DNA of 10,546 nt from Pavlovales sp. CCMP2436 (GCA_026770615.1 MU631327.1:444780-455325), one strand, 5' to 3'. Counted from the stretch's first letter, positions 1-7,679 are shown. The notes: generated by a model not told the origin, from the letters alone. Made by a program: numbers and translations.

Positions 1-777
1 CGGCGCCATTGGTGTTGGAGAGCATCGTGATGGCAGCGAGGTTCTCGCGCAGGGTCGCGAGGACGTCGGAAGCGAGGCGCCGCTCATTGGCGGGGTCGTT
101 AATGGTCGACTGCACGAGCGAGGAATCTCGCTGCCGAGCCCGCGCAGCGAGATGAACAGGATCAGATCCTCGAGCTTGAAGGGAAGGTGCGAGATGGAAT
201 TGAAGGCGCGCTGCACACGGTCGAGCCACTGGAACGCGCTCTCCTTGTGCGAGCGCTGGAGCGAGATGGGGTTAAGCATAGAAGCGGCCTTGGACGTGCC
301 GGAGAGGCCGACGCAGTAGTCCTTGAGGGTGTTGAAAACCAAATCCAGCGAGACGGAGCTGCCGCGCTTGGCGCCGTAGGCCTTGTGCATGACGTGCGTC
401 AGGATGCGCTGGTCAATGGCCTGGGTGGTGATGTCCTGTGCCTTGCACTGCGAGGTAAGCATACGGTGGTACTCCTAGACCGCCTTGACAAAGGCGGGGT
501 CAGCCTCGTCCTTCGGGTAGATCTGCTTGCCATCATCGTTGATCGCCTCGGGGTCGGGGTAGTAGAGGGAGACGATCACAGGGTCAGCCTCGAGCGGGTC
601 GAAGCGGGGCGGCTTGGTAAAGACGCACGAGAGGTCGATCTTTTCGTCCCACTGCATATACGTGAGAAGCATCGCCACCCAGATAGGAAAGTGGGCCGGG
701 TCGCGTAGTTTGAAGTGGTTGAAGCGCGACCCTGCCGACGCGCCTCCGTGGAACTCGAAGCCCTGAAGGTCCACCAT
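1..777 (-). pseudogene. Gag-like ORF of a Ty1/copia-type LTR retrotransposon, 5' part, broken
   Basis: Reading leftward from an ATG at 777, about 250 residues resemble the nucleocapsid (Gag) part of copia polyproteins. An N-terminal stretch with FKLRDPAHFPIW matches the 'substrate-like, aromatic-Pro-x-Trp' start of such Gags. A later stretch, ESAFQWLDRVQRAFNSI followed by LEDLILFISLRGL, matches the UBN2/Gag pattern in which a Ser-x-x-x-Trp/Tyr-x-x-Arg helix precedes a 'Leu-x-x-Leu' helix. The frame is broken by TAG at 475-477 after exactly 100 codons, and by a frame slip near 115-120, after which the frame resumes with LVQSTINDPANERRLASD. The ORF leaves the window on the left, so protease, integrase and RT are not seen. 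It lies about 30 bases or more downstream of the LTR ending at 1086. The copia assignment is by pattern recognition; a gypsy-type or other Gag cannot be excluded. Confidence 0.6.
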
Positions 778-923
778 GTTAGGATGCAAGAGTGCGAGGT
801 CTGCTGCGAGAGCTAGGGGGGATCGAGTCCGAGTCGCGGTGAAGCGGCTAGGGAGAGAGCAGGAACAGCTAAGAAGCGTAGGGCGATACGACACAGTGCA
901 GGTGGTCTTAAGCTGTGTCACAA

Positions 924-946
924 GGTCTCTTAGTAAGTAAGAGACC
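924..946. repeat. Perfect hairpin inside the LTR (9-bp stem, 5-nt loop)
   Basis: GGTCTCTTA and its exact reverse complement TAAGAGACC are separated by GTAAG. It lies in the middle of the LTR, where an R/U5 or polyadenylation structure could sit in the transcript. That role is inference. Confidence 0.5.
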
Positions 947-1050
947 CTGACAAGAGCGCTAAAAAGGCGTCGAGAGCAGCCGTAGACGATTCGAGACGGC
1001 AGCTGTGCCTGGGATATTAAAATCCGAGCAGTCCGATAGCGAACCGGACA

Positions 1051-1079
1051 GAGCCAAAGTGTATGAAACACTTGGGCTC
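1051..1079. repeat. LTR-terminal hairpin (11-bp stem, one mismatch)
   Basis: GAGCCAAAGTG (1051-1061) pairs with CACTTGGGCTC (1069-1079) across a 7-nt loop, with one mismatch. The same structure is perfect in the second LTR copy (7728-7755) with a 6-nt loop, so the pairing has persisted while loop and flanks diverged. Confidence 0.55.
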
Positions 1080-1086
1080 CCGAACA

Positions 1087-3019
1087 ATTTGCGCGCCATG
1101 GAGAAGAGGGTCAAGAGCCAGAGCTGTTGCTTGTGTGACGAGCTGAGCGAAGTGATGAGCTTGGTTGAGATGCATGCGATCTCGTCACACTTGCCAGCTA
1201 GGGCAACCTTGATATACTCCTCCGACCCGATGGGGATGCCATAGCACATGACGCCGTAGTACGGAGTCACGCCGTCGAGTAGGTGGCTGCGCATCACCAG
1301 GCCGTGGTGGGAGTCGAGGGAATCGATGTGGGCCTCATCGATCCAGCAATCGCACTTGGCCGGTTGCACGACGAGGCCGAGCCGCGCGAAGAGCGCGTCA
1401 TGGAAGCGCTGCATCGCCAGGAAGACGATATGGGGCGGGCCGACCGCCCGTACATCGTCGTGGCCGGCCCGAGCGCCCCCACCATTTGGCCGCATCTCTG
1501 CGTCCAGCACCTGTAGCTCGGGGTGGATGGAGATCGCGAAGGCGACTCCACCCTCCACCGACCCTTGGGCGACACCCGTCTCGCCGTCCCTGCCCATGGG
1601 CGTCAAGCCTCCGCCCTTGCCGCTGACGAAGATGGGGTACTTTGGGGCAAGCGTGGCGTAGAAGAGGCGTGCAAACGGGGCAAGGCCGGCGGAGCTGGCG
1701 AGGGTGCGCGCCACCATCTCTGCGCGGTCGCCCTCGTTGAACGCGTTGTAGATGTTGGAGCCGGCGATGCAGAAGCTAGGGTTCTCGAGGAGCTCGCGCA
1801 CTCCAAAGATGAGCTTCGTCCCGCCTGCCAAGACGAGCACTCCGAGCTGCTGCGGGAAGAGGTAGTCCTCGATCTCGCCGCGAAGGCCCTTGTTGAGGAA
1901 GACTCCCTTGGTGAGACCCCGTCTCAGCGCGCACGAGATGCCGATTGGCCGCGCAGGACTCCGCGACGCCGGCCTGGACCGCACACTTGCGGAGTGGCAC
2001 GCACCGTGCGGCGCAGAAGACGAAGTAGAACCAGGGGGGCAGATCGCCGTTGGCGAAGGATGATGCCAGCCAGGCGTACAACCCGAGCACGTGGCTTGCA
2101 GCGTCGCCCACGAAAGGCTCCGTCAGGGCGAGTGGAATGAGGTACTCGTATTGCCAGGGCGAGGCACCCTGTGCCTTGTCTGTCTTGAGTCCTCGGTATG
2201 CCTCCTCCATCTCCGTGACGCCGACAACGAGACGGTTGGTGGTGTCTAGGCCCGGGATGACCGCTGGCATGGGAGACCTCCTGGGCGGATTCTTGGCGAG
2301 CATCTGCTGGAGCACGGCCGGTCCGCGATGTCAGCGAGGCCGTGGCTCTGAAGCAGCTTTGCGGTGTCGGAGAACTTGCCCTTGGCAAGAAGGGCGACGG
2401 CCACCTTGATGTCTCGCTCGGGATTGGCTGGACGGGAGCGCCGGCTGCTGCGCTGCTGTGCCTCCGCAGCGCAGTCTCCAGACCAGTCAGCAACGAGGCT
2501 GCCAAAGTCTCCCCGCCCCCATCGGTCGAAGCGGGAGGCGAGCAGTCTGGCGCTCGCCAGACGGCGACCCCCACGGGCCGCGGGCTGCTTTCGGAGTAGT
2601 AGCGAGGGTAGGATCAGCAGCATCTTCAGCGCTCGCACCTCCTCCACCTCGTTGTCCGGCCCGGAGTTGTGGATGGCTTCGATGACGAGGACCGTCGCGG
2701 CGGCCCAGGGCTCGTGGAAGTCTCGGGGTATGGCATCGAGTTGCCGAGACGCGTTCCCCGCGTGCCCGGCGACTTCGGCAACAGTGAGGTGGTCGAGGAC
2801 GTAAAAGTCGCGGCCGGTCGGGTCTGCGCTTGGCCGTGTGGGTAGGGACATGGTTGGGCGCTCGACGTCCTCGCTCGACGATGGCGCTTGCCGTTGACGA
2901 CGGGGTGGTGGTAGCAGTCTCCCATGCCCACCAGAGAGCGCGTTGCAATCGCCGCACGCGCGTCCTCCTGCACCCCCCTCGTCCTCCCCCACCACGGCCG
3001 CGCTTGTAGCCTCCGCCAT
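1087..3019 (-). pseudogene. Non-LTR-type reverse transcriptase gene, frameshifted and cut by an LTR insertion
   Basis: The minus strand encodes a long RT-containing protein in three frame segments. Segment 1 (ATG at 3019, or 2851, to about 2315) has the helical pre-RT region typical of these elements (VRALKMLLILPSLLLRK, then a Leu-rich 'KGKFSDTAKLLQSHGLAD' segment). Segment 2 (about 2315 to 1970) carries the 'GDLPPWFYFVFCAARCVPLRK' region just before the RT palm. Segment 3 (about 1970 to 1087) holds RPIGISCALRRG, motif A as NIYNAFNEGDR (1754-1756 is the first Asn), motif B GVAQGSVEGG (from 1576 leftward), motif C as GHDDV (Asp-Asp codons at 1454-1459), then QPAKCDCW and GIPIGSEEY as in the thumb region. 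Motif A has Asn where the catalytic Asp is expected. The frame ends at MARKL exactly where the LTR begins, so the C-terminus should continue beyond the left edge of the window. Frame slips near 2314 and 1960-1975 show that it is dead. Confidence 0.75.
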
Positions 3020-3155
3020 ACGCACCGCGATGCAGTGGCGGCCGCTGCGGTGGAGGGATCGGCACTGTCCGAGTTGTAATAACCCCCGAAGCGCCTAACG
3101 CAAGGACTAACCCCCCATCACCCACACCAGCGGGCCGAAGGGTAACAGGAAGTAA

Positions 3156-3353
3156 GGCCGGCAGAGCACTCAAAGCTCCAACAGAAAAAGAAGACGACGG
3201 TTACATCGGAGAAGGGAGGAAAGCGAACCAGCTGGGGACGTGCAAATACTACGGGCAAGTGTAGACCTAGCTACCGCAATCAAGTATACGACGACCGGTG
3301 ATGGAAACTGCCTTCCCTACGCGTCAGCTAAGAAGTGCAGGGTAAACGGTTAG
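3156..3353 (+). pseudogene. Open-frame fragment with OTU-protease-like motif
   Basis: A plus-strand frame is open from 3156 to TAG at 3351-3353 (65 codons, no ATG). It reads a basic stretch (NRKRRRRLHRRREESEP) and then VDLATAIKYTTTGDGNCLPY-ASAKK. The GDGNCL motif is the signature around the catalytic Cys of OTU-family cysteine proteases (known family pattern). Only this motif supports the call; the rest of the fold is not present in this frame, and the His of the dyad was not found. It ends two bases before the target-site copy of the 618-bp element. A chance match is possible. Confidence 0.25.
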
Positions 3354-3358
3354 CTGGG

Positions 3359-3976
3359 GGCTATGGCTTTGGTCACCCCCGGTCAGTCCTGAGCACTGTG
3401 CGCCTCCATAACTGCAGGCAGAGCTCGCTCTAAGCTTGCTGGATTCGTCTCAGAGAGCTATATTCTAAAATTTTATCAGAAATTTGTGAATTTGAATGCG
3501 TGGGGTAGTAAATCAGTAACTAAGAAAGTGGTATTTTAAAAATGGAAAATTGGTGGATACAGTATGTAGCACAACGAAGAAAAATATTAAAATGTGAGAT
3601 AATTTGGATACAGTATATGGAATTTTGAATGTGTCGTTTGTAATTTAAGAGGCAAGTTAGTTACTGGGCGTCCATTTTTATAAAAAGTTAGATATGAATC
3701 TACTGCAGATACAGGGGATCGCGGGCAATAAGAAACCGTCGTGTTAAGAAACTGAGCCTCTTTTTTTGCATGGTTAGTGTGTAATTTAAGCAAATTTAAG
3801 TATTGTTTGCATGTAATTTGCTAAGAAATTCAGCCTCAGCCTCAAAAAGCGCCGTTCATATTGCCCGCGATCCCCTGTACATATATTTAAAAAATTACTT
3901 GCCACATTTCGTTGTTGTCTTCGGCGAAGCACTCAGGATGGTTGTCCTCTGATCGGGGGTGACCTGAGCCATAGCC
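3359..3976. mobile_element. Terminal-inverted-repeat element, 618 bp, containing a nested MITE
   Basis: The left end 3359-3386 and the reverse complement of 3949-3976 match at 25 of 28 bases (GGCTATGGCT--GGTCACCCC). Homology weakly continues inward (TCCTGAG-with-ACT/GCT in both). The flanks are TGGG at 3355-3358 and TGGG at 3977-3980, consistent with a 4-bp target duplication, though this is short and low-complexity. The interior is AT-rich and non-coding, with ggatacagtat repeated at 3553 and 3606. Removing the inserted MITE leaves about 450 bp. No transposase is encoded, so it is non-autonomous; the superfamily is not known. Confidence 0.6.
3710..3879 (-). mobile_element. MITE copy 1 (TA-flanked, 170 bp including both TA)
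   Basis: The ends are TA + CAGGGGATCGCGGGCAATA and its reverse complement, i.e. terminal inverted repeats of 19 bases inside a TA duplication. A second copy lies at 7796-7966 in the opposite orientation. By hand alignment they differ at about 11 positions plus one A-run indel over 171 bases (about 93% identity). A TA target with CAG-starting ends suggests non-autonomous Tc1/mariner-like mobilisation (inference from known target preference). It sits inside the 618-bp element, so it is the younger insertion. Strand is given relative to copy 2. Confidence 0.85.
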
Positions 3977-3992
3977 TGGGATGCAGCCATAA

Positions 3993-4196
3993 CACTACGG
4001 AACCTGGCAATTAGGCATGCGCTCTTACTCCCACCGGACGCCAACCTTGGAGGAATTACAGCTACGCAGACCGGAGAATGAAGGTGACCCTATGGGAATG
4101 ACCTGGACCACAGACAACGCAGGAACTTCTAGCCAATCGCAGCGCAAGCAAAGTACGGACAACCGCGCTTCGGACTCGATCAGGCAGCATGGATGA
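3993..4196 (+). pseudogene. Short open frame, unidentified, possible continuation of the 3156-3353 fragment
   Basis: The plus frame is open from 3993 to TGA at 4194-4196 and contains an ATG at 4017 giving 59 residues (MRSYSHRTPTLEELQLRRPE at the start). It opens with HYGTWQ, vaguely like the 'Tyr/Trp-Gly-Thr' element found downstream of the nucleophile in OTU folds. That spacing would be far too short once the 618-bp element is removed. Composition is polar, with many Ser, Gln and Arg near the end. The minus strand is also open here (4025-4244), so coding is uncertain. I do not recognise it. Confidence 0.15.
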
Positions 4197-4490
4197 ATGA
4201 TAACATGCTCCACAGCATCGCCACATGCCTTGGCAGGGATGCATGGTTCTAACTATTTATGTATATTGTAGCGTACTTCACTTCAATTGGGGCTCCTTCG
4301 ACAACCGAGCCTGGCCCGACCTACTTCCTATTTAAATACACCAAAATTATGACCCCCTCTGGGCCAATCAGAAGGCCCCCTTCTTAAAGAATTAAATTTC
4401 AATCAATCACTCTTAAACCATCTTGGTTTAAGTCAAAGTGCCGAGTCCGATAAAATTTACCGGAAACCTCCGCACTGGCCGTATATTGAC

Positions 4491-4531
4491 TGATAGGAAT
4501 TCAAGCTGGCGTCTGACTGTTCTGAATGTTT
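4491..4531 (+). repeat. Direct repeat, copy A
   Basis: TGATAGGAATTCAAGCTGGC followed by GTCTGACTGT and TCTGAATGTTT recurs at 4635-4680 with one substitution and a 4-base AACA insertion after CTGACTGT. The spacing is 144 bases. It may be a relic of a tandem duplication or the ends of a lost element. Confidence 0.6.
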
Positions 4532-4634
4532 TGCTGGTCTGAGCGCTGCGTCGCCCATTGCCTGCTGCGTGCCTTAGTCGGCTGCGCTGGCTTGGGCGCC
4601 ACCGCGCGTGCCGATGGATCTCCGGTAGTATATA

Positions 4635-4680
4635 TGATAGGGATTCAAGCTGGCGTCTGACTGTAACATTCTGAATGTTT
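4635..4680 (+). repeat. Direct repeat, copy B
   Basis: Second copy of the repeat at 4491-4531, with the extra AACA at 4665-4668. The sequence around each copy is not otherwise alike. Confidence 0.6.
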
Positions 4681-4766
4681 AACCAGCTTTTGGCCTATTT
4701 TTTAGGCTGCATTCGGCACGCTGTAGCCACCGCACCGCGCGTCGAACACCCAGGGTCACCGCACAT

Positions 4767-4785
4767 TGTCGTGGACGCCACGACA
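4767..4785. repeat. Short hairpin (8-bp stem, 3-nt loop)
   Basis: TGTCGTGG, loop ACG, CCACGACA: a perfect stem with no neighbouring gene. No function is assigned. Confidence 0.4.
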
Positions 4786-5470
4786 TGGGGATAGCCAGGA
4801 TTCAATCAGATTGAGGATGCGACCTCCCGGTGGCCTATTATGACCTGGCGAATTAAATGAAGAAAAATTACGAAATTTTCAGCATGGCGTCCGCTGACCC
4901 TACGTTGCTGCCGCTCGAGCCTGAGCCGCTCGCCGAGAGGCCGCTTGTCATCAAACTTCAAAGACTCGGCGAGCGGTATCACCTGAACCTCGGCCACGCT
5001 GGAGGCTATATGCGAGGGTGTCGCTCGCTCCCCACGCCGCCCAGAGCGCCCACTGAGTCGTGCCTATTGGTGCCTCCTAAAATTTGCCTATTCAATAGGA
5101 ACGTTTTTTTAGTCGAAATCTGCATTTAATCATTAGTCTTAAATATTAATATTAAATTAGTTATTGAGGATGATATGATGAGCCGAGGATTTTCATTTGC
5201 CTCTTGAGACCCTTCCCTCCGAGCCTCAGCTCTAGAGAACAAACTTGAGACAAACGGCGACAGTGTGTACCTTGCCTATTGAATAGGTTTGAATAGGATC
5301 CGTCGCAGGTGTCTAGCCGACAAGGCTGTGCGTCCGCAGCGCGCCGCAGCGCGTAGTCAAAATTTCGGGTTTAAATCGACTCCAGATCCTGTGAGCGTAT
5401 CTCTGATGCACACTATCCCGATTTAATAAGTACGCCCGCACCGCGACTTTTAAGGACGCCGCCACCAAGC

Positions 5471-6985
5471 TCATTCGAGGCGGCCCGAGACGCTGACGCC
5501 GAGCAAACCTTTCGGCGCCGGCTCAGGCGGGTTCATTTGGCGTATGAACGAGACGAGGCCGCCTATGGCCGCGCCGAGGTCGGGGACGGACTGCAGGCGC
5601 ACGCCGTGCCTGGCGCAGATCTGGGCGTACCGCGCATAAATGCGCGGGTAGTGACACGAGCACACCATCGGGAGCGTGTGGTGCAGGCTCTGCGTGTTCA
5701 GCCCCGCGCTGAGCGCTGTGACCAGCGGCAAGCCCGCCGAGTAGTCGAGGCTAGTCTCCGCCTGTCGCGCCCACCAGCACGTCGGCGCGTCGGCGGCTGA
5801 GGGGATGGCGGGCTGGTCGGTCTGCGTCTCGGCCTGGATGTGCGAGACCTGGGTCATGGTCGTCCAGATGATCGAGGCGCCCACCCACGGCCACACGAGC
5901 TGGAGGAGCGCGACGGGCGCGGGGACGAGGCCGAGCGCGAGCGCGAGGAAGGGCCAGAGGAGCGCCATCAGGGCGGGCGCCATGCTGAGTGCGAGCATCT
6001 CCTTCGTCACGTCGGAGGGGACCGGCGTGATGTTGGCCCCAAAGTTTGGCGTCTGCAGCTCGAGCAGCGCGCGCATCGGCTGCAGCACCGAGGTGCCAAG
6101 CGTGCTCAGCGCGCCCTTGACCAGGAACTGCGTGTAGCCGCGCGTGCCGAGGAAGGGCGCGGCGTGCGGAAGGGCGTCGGCGCCGGCGTTGATACGTACT
6201 GGCGCAAAGAGGTGCACGTCGACATCATAGGCGGCGTCGTTGGTGTACTGGTGGTGCGAGGTCAGGTGCTCGGGGATCCAGCAGAAGACGTTGAAGAAGA
6301 GGGGGTGTGCCGTGAACTGGCAGATGTAGTTGACCCAGGGCTTCGTCGATAGCAAGCTGTGCGTCGCCTCGTGCGTCGTCTGAGAGGCGAGTGCCCAGGC
6401 GCAGAGCGGTAGCGCAGCGATACTGGGAACGTCTCCAAAAGTCCAGCCGGTCCATGAAGCGACGCACAGCCCGAGCGCGGCCCATATGCGCAGCCAGTGT
6501 AGCGCGTCCGCTTTGGTCGATTGGGGAGTGGGGAACTCCTCGTCGACAAGTTGCTGCAGCTCGAGCGCAAACGCCGAGCGCGCGAGCACGAACACCCTAG
6601 CGCCCTCGCCGACGATCGGTGCCGGCGTGCCGCTCAGCGCAGCGCTCCGCTCAAATGTGAACGGGCGCGCGCCCTCCACCTCCTCGGGTTCGAGGCGGGT
6701 CATTTTGCCGAGAATCGCCGCCGCTCTGCTACTGCTGCGCAGGTGGATGCTGTGGAATAACGCCGTCACGTCCCGCCCGCGGTGGTAGTGCAACAGCCAG
6801 GCGCCTCCAGGGTGCGCCTCGGCCCACTGGCCCAGGTCGTACCACGAGCCGTCTATGCGAACGGGGAGCGCGCGCGAGGCTGCTGCGAGCGTCGGCTTAG
6901 GCGGCGCGACTGGCCTGCCGACTGTCCTGGCCTGCAGCGCGCTCAGGTGCGCTGCCAGTAGGATGATGTGCACCAACGCTGCCAT
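5471..6985 (-). CDS. Cytochrome b5-fused membrane fatty acid desaturase (front-end type)
   Basis: A 504-residue intronless ORF ending in TGA at 5471-5473. Residue numbers count from the ATG at 6985. Residues 1-19 are hydrophobic (MAALVHIILLAAHLSALQA), like a signal or membrane anchor. Residues about 40-95 form a cytochrome b5-like heme domain with HPGG at 58-61 (codons 6803-6814) and a second His cluster FHSIH ending at 81. The desaturase part has three di-iron His boxes: HEATH (205-209), HLTSHH (240-245) and QSLHH (432-436). Gln in place of the first His of box three is the hallmark of front-end and sphingolipid desaturases. Hydrophobic segments lie at about 163-180, 185-202, 327-352 and 353-378. 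It would introduce a double bond in a lipid acyl chain in the ER or plastid envelope, using electrons from the fused b5. Regiospecificity cannot be told. The ATG at 6985 has G at -3 and +4. The frame is also open upstream to an ATG at 7189, adding 68 Arg-rich residues. Confidence 0.88.
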   Translation of the reverse strand: MAALVHIILLAAHLSALQARTVGRPVAPPKPTLAAASRALPVRIDGSWYDLGQWAEAHPGGAWLLHYHRGRDVTALFHSIHLRSSSRAAAILGKMTRLEPEEVEGARPFTFERSAALSGTPAPIVGEGARVFVLARSAFALELQQLVDEEFPTPQSTKADALHWLRIWAALGLCVASWTGWTFGDVPSIAALPLCAWALASQTTHEATHSLLSTKPWVNYICQFTAHPLFFNVFCWIPEHLTSHHQYTNDAAYDVDVHLFAPVRINAGADALPHAAPFLGTRGYTQFLVKGALSTLGTSVLQPMRALLELQTPNFGANITPVPSDVTKEMLALSMAPALMALLWPFLALALGLVPAPVALLQLVWPWVGASIIWTTMTQVSHIQAETQTDQPAIPSAADAPTCWWARQAETSLDYSAGLPLVTALSAGLNTQSLHHTLPMVCSCHYPRIYARYAQICARHGVRLQSVPDLGAAIGGLVSFIRQMNPPEPAPKGLLGVSVSGRLE

Positions 6986-7189
6986 CGCACCCCACCACTC
7001 GATATTGCGCGTACAGCGCCCACGGCGGCGAGCAGCGTAACAGAGCACGGCCGAAGCGCGTCGTCTTCTCGGCCTTGCACGATAACGTTTGCATGGAAGG
7101 TTCGCAAGACACGTTCGTGGGTAAGCAAGAAAAGAAAGTGTAATAAGAATCAACACACGAGAAAGCCAAGGACCATTACCAAGGAACAT
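6986..7189 (-). other. In-frame upstream extension of the desaturase (alternative start)
   Basis: The desaturase frame has no stop between 6985 and an ATG at 7189. The 68 extra residues start with a hydrophobic stretch (LSRVLILITLSFLAYP) followed by an Arg-rich run. This could be a targeting peptide, a chance open frame in the 5' UTR, or the edge of an intron. Base composition turns less GC-rich above about 7080, which favours UTR. Confidence 0.3.
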
Positions 7190-7485
7190 TCCCGACCATT
7201 CGTGTCTTCTCGATATCCATCATCCTTGCACGATATCCTCGTATGGCAGGCACAGTGACAGAACAAATAAAAATCTGAGTCATACACAGCGACATCACTA
7301 TTCACTTTCGAGGGACCCAATCTCGCACACACCGCTGCAACATACCTAATTTGAAGGTACCTGCTGGCACGGCGGATTCACTCGCGAGAGTGACGTCGTT
7401 ATAAACCGACGGCGTTGAGAGACGCGGGCGGAATAATTAAAAAAAAAAATGTATTTTGTTGAGGAAAGTATCGAGAGGCTAGCGG
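7190..7485. promoter_or_regulatory. Probable upstream region of the desaturase
   Basis: No ORF with recognisable features. It should contain the desaturase promoter (minus strand). A TGACGTC core (CRE-like) lies at about 7392-7398 and an 11-base A run at 7439-7449, but neither is specific enough to assign function. Confidence 0.25.
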
Positions 7486-7548
7486 TGTTGAACGCAAGCA
7501 CGAGCTAAGAGAGGATTGGAGTCCGAGACGCGGTGAGCGTCGAAGGCA

Positions 7549-7610
7549 GCTAGAGAGAGAGAGAGTGAGCTAGAGAGAGCTAGAGAGAGCTAGAGAGAGC
7601 TAGAGAGAGA
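7549..7610 (+). repeat. Tandem 10-bp repeat (GCTAGAGAGA)
   Basis: The unit GCTAGAGAGA repeats about five times, with a GAGAGTGA interruption after the first, within the LTR-like relic. The homologous site in the other LTR (about 845-865, GGCTAGGGAGAGAGC) has only one unit, so this is a local microsatellite expansion. Confidence 0.75.
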
Positions 7611-7639
7611 ATGGAACGAGAAAGCGTAACCGTCTTTTC

Positions 7640-7679
7640 TGTGAACCCCTTTGTGGAACTGTGGACCCCTTTGTGGAAG
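7640..7679 (+). repeat. 20-bp tandem duplication in the LTR-like relic
   Basis: TGTGAACCCCTTTGTGGAAC is followed at once by TGTGGACCCCTTTGTGGAAG (two differences). There is no counterpart in the LTR at 800-1086. Confidence 0.7.

Larger units (their letters stand above)
800..1086 (-). repeat. 5' LTR of the retrotransposon inserted into the older RT gene
   Basis: On the minus strand a sequence starting TGTTCGGGAGCCC begins at 1086, with the 5' TG typical of LTRs, and lies directly upstream of the Gag-like ORF. Parts of it recur in the same orientation at about 7486-7762: the hairpin-forming start (1051-1086 against 7728-7762) and the region near 814-860 (against about 7508-7565, sharing CACCGCG-CTCGGACTC and CTAGCTC-like tracts). 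The outer boundary is precise because the coding sequence of the RT stops there. The inner boundary near 800 is approximate; no clear tRNA primer binding site could be identified. Confidence 0.6.
4197..5470. other. Intergenic AT-rich region between TE remnants and the desaturase
   Basis: No convincing gene is seen. An ATG-initiated plus-strand frame at 4857-5129 (90 codons) and minus-strand frames at 4806-4997 and 4025-4244 show no recognisable motif. The region holds a direct-repeat pair (4491-4531 and 4635-4680), a hairpin at 4767-4785, and two 13-base palindromes CCTATT-N-AATAGG at 5087-5099 and 5275-5287. It includes the 3' flank of the desaturase; no polyadenylation signal was assigned. 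Confidence 0.5.

Noticed and set aside
187..708. Plus-strand 173-codon frame
   Set aside because: It lies opposite the Gag-like ORF, which shows family patterns; this frame shows none and is a shadow of GC-rich coding DNA.
1523..2140. Plus-strand 205-codon frame
   Set aside because: Antisense shadow of the RT palm region; Arg-rich, without motifs.
2487..3173. Minus-strand 228-codon frame overlapping the start of the RT gene
   Set aside because: Extremely Arg/Pro/Gly-rich shadow frame; the overlapping frame has the pre-RT helical region.
3587..3793. Minus-strand 68-codon frame
   Set aside because: It crosses the boundary of the MITE at 3710, so it is a chance frame in AT-rich transposon DNA.
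4300..4380. CCAAT-like and TATTTAAATA motifs in a promoter-like arrangement on the minus strand
   Set aside because: They point to a 60-codon frame (4062-4244) with no recognisable features; both motifs are common in AT-rich DNA.
4857..5129. Plus-strand ATG frame of 90 codons
   Set aside because: No domain or repeat seen, composition changes abruptly along it, and the opposite strand is also open; not enough support for a gene.
5355..5385. T-arm-like sequence gggTTTAAATCgactcc as a tRNA gene
   Set aside because: The B-box consensus is not met and no acceptor or anticodon stem pairs around it.
5840..6352. Plus-strand 170-codon frame
   Set aside because: Shadow of the desaturase, which has all three His boxes on the other strand.
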